NCBI GenBank assembly: GCA_033026295.1
Contig: CM065186.1
Location: 20,533,172-20,597,171 of the forward strand
Direction of reading: 5' to 3'
Length of the DNA stretch: 64,000 nt
Source: Channa striata
Taxonomy: Eukaryota > Chordata > Actinopteri > Anabantiformes > Channidae
Shown here: positions 46,806 through 59,495 of the stretch, in pieces
How positions within the stretch are numbered: position 1 is the first letter of the stretch
Layout: every line of letters begins with the position of its first letter
Program-made: the position numbers and the translations under genes
Notes under the pieces: model-generated
The model's input: only the letters and a program-made list of their open reading frames with translations
Told to the model about the DNA's origin: nothing
Database searches by the model: none

Positions 46806-49800
46806 TATCCCCCAATTCCTTCATTTAGAAAATGGCTTCTTAATGGCTTTATTCACAACTGTAAATTCAACTAAATGCAATAACAGGACCATTTTATGTG
46901 AAACCATCAACAGTAATAATGGGCCTGCTTCATACTGTATATGCTAGTCATCATAATATGCACTTTCTAAAGATAGATTTAAACAACATGAGATACAGGG
47001 CAGCTTGTGATTGGCTATAATAAGCTATGGTTTTTAAAATGTTTTTGAATCAGGAAGTCGTTGATTGCCATAACTGGAGCTGAAATGATAGTAAGTTTGT
47101 ACAATATTGAGTGTTTTCTGCGCTTTCATGACAGCAAATTCACTGAAACACTATTGAGCTCTCTCAGTATGAAACTCACTGTTATTTGCTTTTTGATTGC
47201 GATGTGGAGAGTAAGGAATATGGGGAGATTTTATAGCTGGTATGAAATGCATCAGTGTAGAGACTCTATATGAGAAAGTGAATTTGCTCTCATCTGAGCA
47301 ACACAACTTAAGTCCCTGAATACAAATAGAGGAGGATGGCTGAGGAGAATACTGCTCCAGCTCTCCTGATTCTACCAGGATTGGATGCACCTTATTTTCA
47401 AGTAAAGTGCTCGCTGCTACAATTCTCTACCCTTTGGTCCTCGTTTGCTATCTCCCTTTCAATTATTAGTTTTCTTCTTGTTGTTGCAGAGGGGGTGGAG
47501 GAGCAGTGAAGAGGGAGGAGGTAAAGTGACCTGATACATATCAAATTTGGGATAACAGAGGACAAATCATTGTCAGATTTCCTTCTGATTAAACTTGGGG
47601 CAGTGGAAAAGAAAAGCATCACAAGGCCAGAGGAGCTCACTAGCCAAATATCAAAATCAAAAGGACCCAGAGGTCAGGCTGTAATAGTATTGAGAATATA
47701 CCATTCTTCCCTATGAGTTCTTATGTTAAGTGGAAATGAGGCTGCACATGCTAAATGTGGTTGCAGAATTTAAAAAGGGATAAAGAGCAGCTTGCACGGT
47801 GTCGGATACGATCCATGAAAAACATCCCAGGACCTGCAGCATCTGTTACCTTAGTAAAGGTCAGTGTTCATGACTCCATTATCTAAAGGACACAGGTACA
47901 CATGGCATCATGAGAGCGTGGCTACGTGAAAACCACTTTTAACCTAGAACAACATTAGGACTCAACAAGTCCTTCAAACTTAAATAATGATATGCACCCA
48001 TCACGCATAACATGATCACATGTGTAATTAAATGCAATCCAATTCATTGGCTCTGCCATAAATTCTACTTTTACAAGATTATAATTTTATACATATTTTT
48101 TTTTATATGCAAACTGTCAGAAAGGTGATCGTTCTATTATTTTTTTAAGATAGAGGTCAAAGTGGACACTGGAGTCGTACTGGAGTGCTCTATAAGAAGA
48201 GGTGGTTCTAATGTTCTAATGCTTGTGTTTTTAAATGGGTTGCATTAAATTAGTCAAAATTTTATCCCTAATTGGTGTAGCTCACCTGTCCTTCTTATGT
48301 GACCCATGTCTGCTGTAATAGTATGCCTATTGAGCAACAGTAGATTAAATTTAGGTTTTGGAACAGATTGGATTAAAACATCCATTCTTAAACTTAGTGG
48401 AGTTTTGCCTTCTTGGTTTTAAAAGTAAATGTTAAATGAAGTTTATGGAATATCAGATTGAAATGTAAAACAAGCAGTGGTATGTCCACTTTGTCACTTT
48501 ATACTATCTCCTTTTTCATTGCTCCAGTCTTAATTACTGTGGTACTAAAGAATAAACAATAGATTATAACTGGGTCCTAAAAAGTAACTTACACAGTTGC
48601 TTTCTAGGGGAGGACATTCCGTCATAAAGGCTGTCATCCCTTTAGGGAATTGCTCCACCACTGTAGAGGCCAGACATCTTTCAGATAGTAAGCCAGCTTG
48701 TGGACTTAAAATCTCAGCTTCTCTCCGATTTCCCAATTAGGATTCTGCTGGCGACAAAAGAAAATCAGAGAATGTCCTGTCACAGATGCCTTGAAGGTTT
48801 TGAATATTTACAATGCAAAATCTAGGTCTTTAGGAATTTAGTGCTGAAGTGCAATAGCAGAAATCCTTTCCTGGGGATGCAAGTATTTAAAACATCTACT
48901 TAGTCACCCCTGCCTCTCCCTGAAAGAATAAAAGAGCTTACTAATTAAAATAGCGTGTCCCTGCATGGCCTAATTCTCGTGATTCCAGTGATTTTTTTGT
49001 CACTTACTCATTCTCTTCATTCAAACACTTTGGTATGTTTAAAATACTCTTAGAGCCTCATCAGACATCACTTTAGTCACATTGGAAATGTTTAATTCTA
49101 ACTCAGCATCATTATTATCTCTTCGTTCATCAGTGCAGTAACTGAAAATCTAGTTTGGAGATGACTGGAGATTTTCTGACACGAGAGCAGTTTCTTACTT
49201 AATATTATACATTTTTAAATATAATTCCTTTTTATACAAATTTTTGTACTAAATACATAAATAAATTTGAAATGATTAGTTTGTGTAATTACTGTCAGTT
49301 GCTGCAGCAAAATCAATATCAAAATATTGTGCTCACAAACAATTACTGTAACCATCATGGCTGGATCCAAGACAGCAAGTCAAATAAAATATATCAATAT
49401 TTACCTCAAAATGCTTCAAAACTTACGCTTGGTGCAAGTACACTGGGTATCCCAGGCCACTCTATGCTTATGGTGAGTGTTATTTTGCTTCAACGTCTAA
49501 GCGTTATCCTAATCATAAACATAAGGACACAATAATCCCTTCAATGTGGAACATCTTCAGGGAATGTTACAATTTTTGACATTACCTGTTTGTGACAATT
49601 CCTCAACTTTTCCTAGAGTTTTACATGACCTTTAGTAATCTCTACTAGGTCTTGTGTAAGACTTTCCTGTAAGTAGTTTGGTTCGATCCTATTTGATTTG
49701 AATCAATTCACTTTTATTTGTGCATCTCATCTTGTCTTCATTTATGTGCTCACCTGCTGAATACAGATAGATATGAATGCATCCAGCAGTTGTTTACTTC

Positions 49801-50640
49801 CTTCTCTGTTTCCTTAGCAACCAGCCCATTATTGCAAATTATCACAACACCAATGCCAAAGGCAAAGGATATGGAAAAGAGACCTGCAACTCCTGTGTTG
49901 CATATTACAACACATATTAAACCTAATATACATAAGCACAAAAAATAATGGCATATTCTCAGCACACACCTGTCAGATGGAGGTTATGCAGAAGTGGGTG
50001 CATGTGCGTGTGAATGTTGTTTGATTTACTTGGCAAATGTGTTGAGGTGATTACCTGGCTGGTGTGGTTGGGCATGATAATTGTTCTGCCGATTGATTCG
50101 AAAGTAGTCCTAAGGGACACATGTATTCAAGCGAGTGCAGTGGTGGATGATGGAGCATTAGTGTGAATCTATTTACATCCTACTAGACTCATTAATTATG
50201 GTGTAATATAATTTTTCTGTTTGAGTTACACCAACAAATGGGCCTATTGACTTGGTTAACCCTTACATGAGCCAAACCCAAACCCCTTGTTCCAACAACC
50301 TAGTGGTTGTCCAGAGATCTACTGTAAGTGACACAACACATTGGTAAAACCTTATTTTACTCTCAGTTAGTGTTGACATTTGCTGTGCCTTGCATTCCCT
50401 CTCAATTTATAAAGCATTTATAACAATTAAGTCTAATAAAAAATATATTTTTGATTCGATACATCCACCTGGGAAATCAAATCTGTAAATAGGAACATTT
50501 ACATTCTCCCCACAGACCTTAAATCAGCCTTATTTTAACTGCACGTGCTGCCAGTCACCATTAATATTTATTTACTGCTAATTATTGCCAACATTTTTTC
50601 TTCAGGAGCCATTAATATACAAATCCTATTTCCAAAAAAG
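46806..50640. other. Unassigned; no gene seen
   Basis: Long stretch with only short frames lacking motifs. No LINE, LTR or SINE match was recognised. A host intron or intergenic DNA is likely. Confidence 0.45.
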
Positions 50641-50744
50641 TTCAAATAAAATTTAAATTTAAATTATATTATAAAAAAAATCTGATTTTATTTATCTGAC
50701 AAAAAGTACAAATACAATTGTTTCACATCCTTTACCTACTTTCA

Positions 50745-51010
50745 TACCATCTACAGTCAATAATATTTCGAAAAGATTCAGCAACTTTGGGGAAATCTTA
50801 TTGCCAAGGGTGGGAAGGCCTCAAACCCTCAGGCCTCATTGCAAAAGAAACTATCATGCTACCAAAATGGACTCAGACTCAGAACAAATTTGGACAACTT
50901 TTGACCTTTAAACAATTCACTGATGCAGAAATGCAACGAAAAACTTTAGTACACAAGGAGAAAGCCATACATAAGTTCTGTGCAGAAATGTTCTCTGGCT
51001 CTGGGCTCAA
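50745..51010 (+). mobile_element. Decayed transposase-like remnant
   Basis: AATATTTCGAAAAGATTCAG, GGAAATCTTATTGCCAAGGG, CCCTCAGGCCTCATTGCA and ATGGACTCAGACTCAGAACA resemble, from memory, the first part of a fish transposase gene (RFRESGEI...ALRRHC..MDITAWAQEH). A shorter related piece lies at 59880-60045 with the same CCCTCAGGCCTCATTGCA. A type related to Tc1/mariner or IS630 is possible. No terminal repeats or catalytic residues were seen. Confidence 0.4.
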
Positions 51011-52639
51011 ATGAACTTCAGGATTCAGTTTATTTTTAGGAATAAGGGATGTTATGGTGCTCAGTGCCCTTGATAGTCCTAAACCTGTTGTGGTTTAAGG
51101 TGACTGCTGTTTATCCTCTCCTCTGAGAAAGACCATCCAGACTGCTATCAGTGACGGAACCAAAACCTGCATCTGGGATTTTATAGGGGCACATCACTGC
51201 CCACAGCCAATTAAGTAAGTTAGGTAAATTGAATGTAAGAAAACCCATTCACACAGCTTAAGATAATAAATTCTGTCAAATGTTTTAAGCTCATAGACAG
51301 TGAAGCCAGTTAAACCATGGTAGGTACAAAGGCAATAAAGAGTGTGCACCCAAGTATGTGGCAACAGAGGCTCAATTAAATGCTAACAAACATCTTCATC
51401 AGAGTTATTTTTGTGATTATGAGAAGAGGAAACCATAATGAATATATACTCGCCAGCAACTTTATTTACACATTGCACTTTTACACATGTTCAACTTCAT
51501 GTTAATACTAATACTGAATCAGTTAATAACATTGCACATACTCAGTGTATTTAGGCATATAGATTTAACCATTATGATTAGAAGAGGTTCAATCCAAGCA
51601 TTAGAAAGTAGCTAAAAGTTCATTGAAGTGACTTTAAATATGGCATGATTGTTGGTGCATAGCTGGTTCGAGCATCTCTGTATGTACAGTATCATGTATG
51701 TTGAATCTTAAAGCAGATGGGCTACAGGCGCAAAGACCTCAGCAGTTTCCACTACTGTCAGCAAAAAAAGGGAAAGTGACACAATAAAGTTAGAAAATAG
51801 AGCAATGGAAAAAAAAATTCTGGTCTATTTTTGCTGCAACGTTTGGATAGCAGGGTAAGAATTTTGCATTACAGTTTTTTTCATTAGATAACAACCATTA
51901 GTCACATTGTCAAAGCTCTTCACACAGTCGGCAAAACCGAAGTTCATGTGGAGAAAACTTTGAATCACTTTTCATTGCTTTCATACTAAATGCATTCATG
52001 TACCGCAGTTACCAAAACTCTTTTCTCAATCAGAGACCAAGACATTATAATTTTGTAGCACATTTTTCAAAACAGAATGATGGGGAAAAACCTTGCATTT
52101 CTGATGCAGCCACACTGAGATGTATTGAAAATCATATCAAAAATATTGACAAAATATAAACAGCTGAGTGCAGTCTACATCTGAAAAGCTACCCAGGTGA
52201 CCAGTGTTTGGCTCATTAGCAAGCAGATAAGGGGATGGAACATGGAAAATGTGAGAAAGAACTCTGTCATCATTATCTCCAGGTAAGATGTCTGTTCCAT
52301 AAACAAACAGAATACATACATAGCTATGCATAATGTCCTATACTGTGGATGTGCTTTATTTTAGATGGTTATGGAGATGGAGGCCAGACCAACTCCACAT
52401 AAAGTCATTTTGTGGTTGAAGACGGATTCAACCTGAGCAAAACACGATGCACAGGAAGAAATGTCATCGAGCAGTGGGCAACTGTGGTTGTTTCAGGCCA
52501 GAGGGGAGCAAACATTACAATGTGTGCAGCCCTCTGAAATTATGGTTTGCTCAAATGCAATGACCCATGATGCAATTGCTTTACATATGTGATGCTTTTA
52601 TTGTTATTTTATTTTTTTTTTATCATTTTATTTTGTATA
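51011..52639. other. Unassigned; no gene seen
   Basis: AT-rich, short frames only. Nothing recognised. Confidence 0.45.
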
Positions 52640-52755
52640 TACTGTATTTTGATATTCTTTTTTGACATACAATGCACATTTTCTTCTGCTGTGGAAATTT
52701 CCCCACTGTGGGATGAATAAAGGTTTATCTTTATCTTTATCTTCTCTTCTTATCT
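52640..52755 (+). mobile_element. LINE 3' tail of the GGGATGAATAAAG(TTTATC)n family
   Basis: GAAATTTCCCCACTGTGGGA, TGAATAAAGG, then TTTATC repeats. Same family as 25740-25840. Confidence 0.6.
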
Positions 52756-52812
52756 TTTGTTAAAACTTCTTATTGGCTTCTACAATACAGAGAGACTGAT
52801 TCCTGGTTCACT

Positions 52813-52942
52813 TTCAATTTAATTCAACTTTATTTATATAGCGTCAATTTACAACAAAGTCATCTCAAGGCACTTTACATATACATGATAAAGTCAAGAC
52901 TATATAGACATTTACAGACATTTAGAGAAAACCCAATAAAAA
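52813..52942 (-). mobile_element. L2-like LINE 3' tail, very short
   Basis: The reverse complement gives TTTCTCTAAATGTCTGTAAA, GACTTTATCATGTATATG and TGACGCTATATAAATAAAG. The right edge is close to the RTE element that follows. Confidence 0.85.
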
Positions 52943-53003
52943 TGTGTTTGTGCGTGTGAAAGGGGGAGAAGAATTTTCACCTTTGAGAGTTTCAACCTAA
53001 AAA

Positions 53004-56000
53004 TCTAGCCACAGGGGTTGCAAGCCAGTAACTTCTGTGCCGGTCCCAAGCCCGGATAAATAGAGAGGGTTGCGTCAGGAAGGGCATCCGGCGTAAAATT
53101 TTGCCAAGTACAACCATGCGAGTCATCCATACCACTTTCATACCGGATCGGTCGAGGCCCGGGTTAACAACGACCGCCACCGGTGCTGTTAACCTACAGG
53201 GTGCCGGTGGAAATTGGACTACTGTTGGTCGAAGAAGGAAAGGAGGCAGAAGGGTTCGTGGTCAGAGAGAGAAGGGGAAAGGCAGGAGCTTAGATTTGAG
53301 AGTAGGGACTCTTAACGTTGGCACAATGACAGGGAAAGGTAGAGAGCTGGCAGACATGATGGAGAGAAGGAAGGTAGATGTACTGTGTGCAAGAGACGAG
53401 GTGGAAAGGCAGCAAAGCACGTAGTATTGGAGGACGATACAAACTGTTCTACCATGGTGTGGATAGGAAGAGAAACGGAGTAGGAGTGATCCTGAAGGGG
53501 GAGTTTGTGAACAATGTTCTAGAGGTGAAAAGAGTCTCTGACAGGGTGATGAGTCTAAAGCTAGAAATCGAAGGCGTGATGGTGAACATAGTCAGTGGGT
53601 ATGCTCCACAAGTTGGCTGTGAGTTAGAAGAGAAGGAGAGATTCTGGAGTGAGTTTGATGAGGTTGTAGAGAGTATCCCCAGAGGAGAGAGAGTAGTTGT
53701 TGGAGCAGACTTCAATGGGCATGTTGGTGAGGGGAACAGAGGTGATGAGGAGGTGATGGGCAGGTTTGGTGTAAAGGACAGGAATCCAGAAGGACAGATG
53801 GTAGTGGACTTTGCTAAGAGGATGAAAATGGGTGTAGTTAACACTTACTTCCAGAAGAGAGAGGAACATAGAGTGACATAAAAGAGTGGAGGTATGAGCA
53901 CACAGGTGGACTACATCCTATGTAGACGAGGTCATTTGAGAGAGGTTAGTGACTGTAAAGTGGTGGTAGGAGAGAGTGTAGCCAGACAGCACCGCATGGT
54001 GGTGTGTAAGATGACTCTGGTGGTCAGGAAGAAGAAGAGAGGAAAGTCAGAAAAGAAGACCAAGTGGTGGAAGCTAAAGAATGAAGAAACTTGTGAGGAA
54101 TTCAGGCAGAAGTTGAGACAGGCTTTGGGTGGTCAGGAAGAGCTTCCAGATGACTGGGAAACTACAGCAGATGTTATTAGGGAAACAGGTAGGAAGGTGC
54201 TCTGTGTGTCATCTGGTAAGAGGAAAGATGATAAAGACACTTGGTGGTGGAATGAGGAAGTACAGGACTGCATCCAGAGGAAGAGGTTAGCTAAAAGGAA
54301 GTGGGATGTAGAAAGGACTGAGGAAAGTAGACAGGAGTACAAGGAAGTGCAGCACAGAGTGAAGAGGGAGGTGGCAAAGGCCAAACAGAAAGCTTACGAT
54401 GAGCTGTATGACAGGTTAGACATGAAGGAAGGAGAGAAGGACTTGTACAGGATAGCCAGACAGAGAGATAGAGATGGGAAAGATGTGCAACAGATAAGGG
54501 TGATTAAAGACAGAGATGGAAAGGTGCTAACAAGCCAGGAGAGTGTGCAGAGAAGATGGAAGGAGTATTTTGAGGAGCTGATGAATGTGGAAAATGACAG
54601 GGAAAGAAGGGAGGAAGATGTGGATGTTGTGGAGCAGGAAATAGGAGAGATTAGAAAGGATGAGGTGAGGAAGGCTCTGAAAAGGATGAAGAGCGGAAAG
54701 GCTGTTGGCCCTGATGACGTACCTGTGGAGGTGTGGAAGTGTCTAGGAGAGACAGCAGTGAAGTTTCTGACAGGTCTGTTTAACAGGATTTTAGAGAGTG
54801 AGAAGATGCCTGAGGAATGGAGGAGAAGCGTTCTGGTGCTGATCTTTAAGAACAAGGGTGAATCGCAGAACTGTAGCAACTACAGAGGAATAAAGCTGAT
54901 GAGCCACACAATGAAGCTGTGGGAAAGAGTAGTGGAGGCCAGGCTTAGGAAGGAGGTGGAGATTTGTGAGCAGCAGTATGGTTTCATGCCCCGTAAGAGC
55001 ACCACTGATGCCATTTTCGCTTTGAGGTTGTTGATGGAAAAGTACAGAGATGGTCAGAAGGAGCTGCATTGTGTCTTTGTGGATTTACAGAAGGCGTATG
55101 ACAGGGTGCCGAGGGAGGAGCTGTGGTACTGTATGAGGATGTCGGGAGTGGCAGAGAAGTACGTCAGAGTAGTTCAGGACATGTATGAGAGAAGCATGAC
55201 GGTGGTGAGATGTGCCGTAGGTCAGACAGAGGAGTTCAAGGTGGAGGTGGGACTACACCAAGCATCGGCTTTGAGTCCCTTCTTGTTTGCTATGCTGATG
55301 GACAGGTTGACAGATGAGGTCAGACAGGAATCTCCTGGACAATGATGTTTGCAGATGACATTGTGATTTGCAGTGAGAGTAGAGAGCAGGTGGAGGAACA
55401 GCTGGAGAGGTGGAGGTTTGCTCTGGAAAGAAGAGGTAAGAAAAGTCAGTCGTAGTAAGACAGAATACATGTGTGTAAACGAGAGGGATCCAGGTAGAAG
55501 TGTGAGGTTACAGGGGCTGAGGTGAAGAAGGTGCAGGAGTTTAAGTACTTGGGGTCAACAGTTCAGTCTGATGGGGAGTGTGGAAAAGAGGTGAAGAGGC
55601 GAGTGCAGGCAGGTTGGAATGGGTGGAGGAAAGTGTCAGGAGTGTTGTGTGACAGAGTGTCAGCAAGACTCAAAGGAAAGGTGTACAGGACAGTAGTGAG
55701 ACCAGCTCTGCTCCTTGGGTTAGAGACAGTAGCAGTGAGAAAGAGACAAGAGGCAGAGATGGAAGCAGCAGAGATGAAGATGTTGAGGTTCTCCTTAGGA
55801 GTGACAAGGTTGGAAAGAATTAGGAACGAGTTCATCAGAGGGACAGCACACGTTGCCTGTGTTAGCAACAAAGTCAGAGAGGCCAGATTGAGATGGTTTG
55901 GACATGTGCAGAGGAGGGATAGTGATTATATTGGTAGAAGGATGTTGGAGATGGAGCTGCCAGGCAAGAGGGCGATAGGACGACCGAGGAGGAGGTATAT

Positions 56001-56137
56001 GGATGTTCTAACAGAGGACATGAGGTTAGCTGGTGTCAGAGAGGAAGATGCCCAGGATAGAGTAAAGTGGAAAAGGATGATTCGCTGTGGCGACCCCTAA
56101 TGGGAAAAGCCGAAAGAGTAGTAGTAGTAGTAGTAGT
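53004..56137 (+). mobile_element. RTE-type LINE, full length, with 18-bp target duplication
   Basis: Bounded by AGAGTTTCAACCTAAAAA at 52986-53003 and 56138-56155, a perfect 18-bp target-site duplication. The body starts TCTAGCCACAGGGGTTGC and ends in CGACCCCTAATGGGAAAAGC plus a (GTA)n tail. This is the organisation of fish RTE elements (Expander/BovB-like): one ORF with APE endonuclease and RT, a short 3' UTR and a simple-repeat tail. Nearly identical to the next copy at 56335-59476. Confidence 0.95.
53116..56100 (+). pseudogene. RTE ORF: APE endonuclease, RT and C-terminal domain; frameshifted
   Basis: The ATG at 53116 matches the first in-frame Met of the family. APE motifs: LDLRVGTLNVGTMTGKG, SGYAPQVGCELEE, VVVGADFNGHVGEG. 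RT motifs: KAVGPDDVPVEVWKCLGE, motif A FVDLQKAYDRVP, motif B GLHQASALSPFLFAM (A for the usual G), motif C FADDIVICSES. C-terminal: EFKYLGSTVQSDGECG. Breaks compared with the sister copy: two bases missing near 53386, a stop at 53879-53881 (AAA changed towards TAA), one C missing near 55334, an extra base near 55437, one G missing near 55517, and three bases missing near 55656. Frames 53894-55345 (483 codons) and 55522-56100 (192 codons) are otherwise open. Confidence 0.92.
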
Positions 56138-56155
56138 AGAGTTTCAACCTAAAAA

Positions 56156-56315
56156 CAAAAAACCTAAAGTGGCCAGTGAGTGTATATTTTTGCAATAACA
56201 TATGCAATAATATTCAAAGATTACAAATAAATTTAAACTTATTCAGTACAGATGTATCTCGCTCTGCTGCAGTGGTGCTGTGCTGAAAGTAGAAACGGGA
56301 AGATTAATACGCATT
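56156..56315. other. Short unique spacer between two RTE copies
   Basis: AT-rich flanking DNA, about 160 bp excluding target duplications. It shows that the two copies are separate insertions. Confidence 0.8.
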
Positions 56316-56334
56316 ATGTAGAGATGTTTATCCA

Positions 56335-59300
56335 ATCTAGCCACAGGGGTTAATCTAGCCACAGGGGTTGCAAGCCAGTAACTTTTGTGCCGGTCCCAAG
56401 CCCGGATAAATAGAGAGGGTTGCGTCAGGAAGGGCATCCGGCGTAAAATTTTGCCAAGTACAATCATGCGAGTCATCCATACCACTTTCATACCGGATCG
56501 GTCGAGGCCGGGTTAACAACGACCGCCACGGTGCTGTTAACCTACAGGGTGCCGGTGGAAATTGGACTACTGTTGGTCGAAGAAGGAGAGGAGGCAGAAG
56601 GGTGCGTGGTCAGAGAGAGAAGGGGAAAGGCAGGAGCTTAGATTTGAGAGTAGGGACTCTTAATGTTGGCACAATGACAGGGAAAGGTAGAGAGCTGGCA
56701 GACATGATGGAGAGAAGGAAAGTAGATGTACTGTGTGTGCAAGAGACGAGGTGGAAAGGCAGCAAAGCACGTAGTATTGGAGGAGGATACAAACTGTTCT
56801 ACCATGGTGTGGATAGGAAGAGAAACGGAGTAGGAGTGATCCTGAAGGGGGAGTTTGTGAACAATGTTCTAGAGGTGAAAAGAGTCTCAGACAGGGTGAT
56901 GAGCCTAAAGCTAGAAATCGAAGGTGTGATGGTGAACATAGTCAGTGGGTATGCTCCACAAGTTGGCTGTGAGTTAGAAGAGAAAGAGAGATTCTGGAGT
57001 GAGTTTGATGAGGTTGTAGAGAGTATCCCCAGAGGAGAGAGAGTAGTTGTTGGAGCAGACTTCAATGGGCATGTTGGTGAGGGAAACAGAGGTGATGAGG
57101 AGGTGATGGGCAGGTTTGGTGTAAAGGACAGGAATCCAGAAGGACAGATGGTAGTGGACTTTGCTAAGAGGATGGAAATGGCTGTAGTTAACACTTACTT
57201 CCAGAAGAGAGAGGAACATAGAGCGACATACAAGAGTGGAGGTAGGAGTACACAGGTGGACTACATTCTATGTAGACGAGGTCATTTGAGAGAGGTTAGT
57301 GACTGTAAAGTGGTGGTAGGAGAGAGTGTAGCCAGACAGCACCGCATGGTGGTGTGTAAGATGACTCTGGTGGTCAGGAAGAAGAAGAGAGGAAAGTCAG
57401 AAAAGAAGACCAAGTGGTGGAAGCTAAAGAATGAAGAAACTTATGAGGAATTCAGGCAGAAGTTGAGACAGGCTTTGTGTGGTCAGGAAGAGCTTCCAGA
57501 TGATTGGGAAACTACAGCAGAGGTAATCAGGGAAACAGGTAGGAAGGTGCTTGGTGTGTCATCTGGTAAGAGGAAAGATGATAAAGACACTTGGTGGTGG
57601 AATGAGGAAGTACAGGACTGCATCCAGAGGAAGAGGTTAGCTAAAAGGAAGTGGGATGTAGAAAGGACTGAGGAAAGTAGACAGGAGTACAAGGAAGTGC
57701 AGCGCAGAGTGAAGAGGGAGGTGGCAAAGGCTAAACAGAAAGCTTACGATGAGCTGTATGACAGGTTAGACACGAAGGAAGGAGAGAAGGACTTGTACAG
57801 GATAGCCAGACAGAGAGATAGAGATGGGAAAGATGTACAACAGATAAGGGTGATTAAAGACAGAGATGGAAAGGTGCTAACAAGCCAGGAGAGTGTGCAG
57901 AGAAGATGGAGGGAGTATTTTGAGGAGTTGATGAATGAGGAAAATGACAGGGAAAGAAGGGAGGAAGATGTGGATGTTGTGGAGCAGGAAATAGGAGAGA
58001 TTAGAAAGGATGAGGTGAGGAAGGCTCTGAAAAGGATGAAGAGCGGAAAGGCTGTTGGCCCTGATGACATACCTGTGGAGGTGTGGAAGTGTCTAGGAGA
58101 GACAGCAGTGAAGTTTCTGACAGGTCTGTTTAACAGGATTTTAGAGAGTGAGAAGATGCCTGAGGAATGGAGGAGAAGCGTTCTGGTGCCGATCTTTAAG
58201 AACAAGGGTGACACGCAGAACTGTAGCAACTATAGAGGATAAAGCTGATGAGCCACACAATGAAGCTGTGGGAAAGAGTAGTGGAAGCCAGGCTTAGGAA
58301 GGAGGTGGAGATCTGTGAGCAGCAGTATGGTTTCATGCCCGTAAGAGCACCACTGATGCCATTTTCGCTTTGAGGTTGTTGATGGAAAAGTACAGAGATG
58401 GTCAGAAGGAGCTGCATTGTGTGTTTGTGGATTTAGAGAAGGCGTATGACAGGGTGCCGAGGGAGGAGCTGTGGTACTGTATGAGGATGTCGGGAGTGGC
58501 AGAGAAGTACGTCAGAGTAGTTCAGGACATGTATGAGAGGAGCATGACGGTGGTGAGATGTGCCGTGGGTCAGACAGAGGAGTTCAAGGTGGAGGTGGGA
58601 CTACACCAAGGATCGGCTTTGAGTCCCTTCTTGTTTGCTATGCTGATGGACAGGTTGACAGACGAGGTCAGACAGAAATCTCCCTGGACAATGATGTTTG
58701 CAGATGACATTGTGATTTGCAGTGAGAGTAGAGAGCAGGTGGAGGAACAGCTGGAGAGGTGGAGGTTTGCTCTGGAAAGAAGAGGTATGAAAGTCAGTCG
58801 TAGTAAGACAGAATACATGTGTGTAAACGAGAGGGATCCAGGTAGAAGTGTGAGGTTACAGGGGGCTGAGGTGAAGAAGGTGCAGGAGTTTAAGTACTTG
58901 GGGTCAACAGTTCAGTGTGATGGAGAGTGTGGAAAAGAGGTGAAGAGGCGAGTGCAGGCGGGTTGGAATGGGTGGAGGAAAGTGTCAGGAGTGTTGTGTG
59001 ACAGAAGAGTGTCAGCAAGACTCAAAGGAAAGGTGTACAGGACCGTGGTGAGACCAGCTCTGCTCTATGGGTTAGAGACAGTAGCAGTGAGAAAGAGACA
59101 AGAGGCAGAGATGGAAGCAGCAGAGATGAAGATGTTGAGGTTCTCCTTAGGAGTCACAAGGTTGGACAGAATTAGGAACGAGTTCATCAGAGGGACAGCA
59201 CACGTTGCCTGTGTTAGCAACAAAGTCAGGGAGGCCAGATTGAGATGGTTTGGACATGTGCAGAGGAGGGATAGTGATTATATTGGTAGAAGGATGTTGG

Positions 59301-59476
59301 AGATGGAGCTGCCAGGCAAGAGGGCGAGAGGACGACCAAGGAGGAGATATATGGATGTCCTATCAGAGGACATGAGGTTAGCTGGTGTCAGAGTGGAAGA
59401 TGCCCAGGATAGAGTGAGGTGGAAAAGTATGATTCGCTGTGGCGACCCCTAATGGGAAAAGCCGAAAGAGTAGTAG
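56335..59476 (+). mobile_element. RTE-type LINE, full length, with 19-bp target duplication
   Basis: Bounded by ATGTAGAGATGTTTATCCA at 56316-56334 and 59477-59495, a perfect 19-bp duplication. It differs from the neighbouring copy mostly by scattered substitutions and short indels. Its extreme 5' end carries an exact 18-bp tandem duplication (56334-56351 and 56352-56369). The tail is short (AAAGAGTAGTAG). Confidence 0.95.
56466..59452 (+). pseudogene. RTE ORF, almost intact, four single-base losses
   Basis: Single ORF of about 990 codons in principle: endonuclease-RT for target-primed reverse transcription. The long open part 56602-58242 (546 codons) has the APE domain (VGTLNVGTMTGKG, CVQETRWKG, VVVGADFNGHVGEG, STQVDYILCRRG) and the start of RT (KAVGPDDIPVEVWKCLGE). 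58370-59452 (360 codons) has motif A FVDLEKAYDRVP, motif B GLHQGSALSPFLFAM, motif C FADDIVICSES, FKYLGSTVQCDGECG, and a C-terminal CVSNKVREARLRWFGH block. All four frame-breaking changes compared with the sister copy are one-base losses (near 56508, 56527, 58239 and 58341), three of them in C runs. All catalytic motifs are canonical. Confidence 0.92.
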
Positions 59477-59495
59477 ATGTAGAGATGTTTATCCA

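Noticed and set aside
56799..57219. Long open frames on the strand opposite the RTE endonuclease (also opposite the copies at 18.5 and 53.5 kb)
   Set aside because: They recur in every RTE copy and are the antisense of the conserved endonuclease; composition is Ser/Thr/Pro/Leu-rich, as expected for antisense of purine-rich coding DNA.
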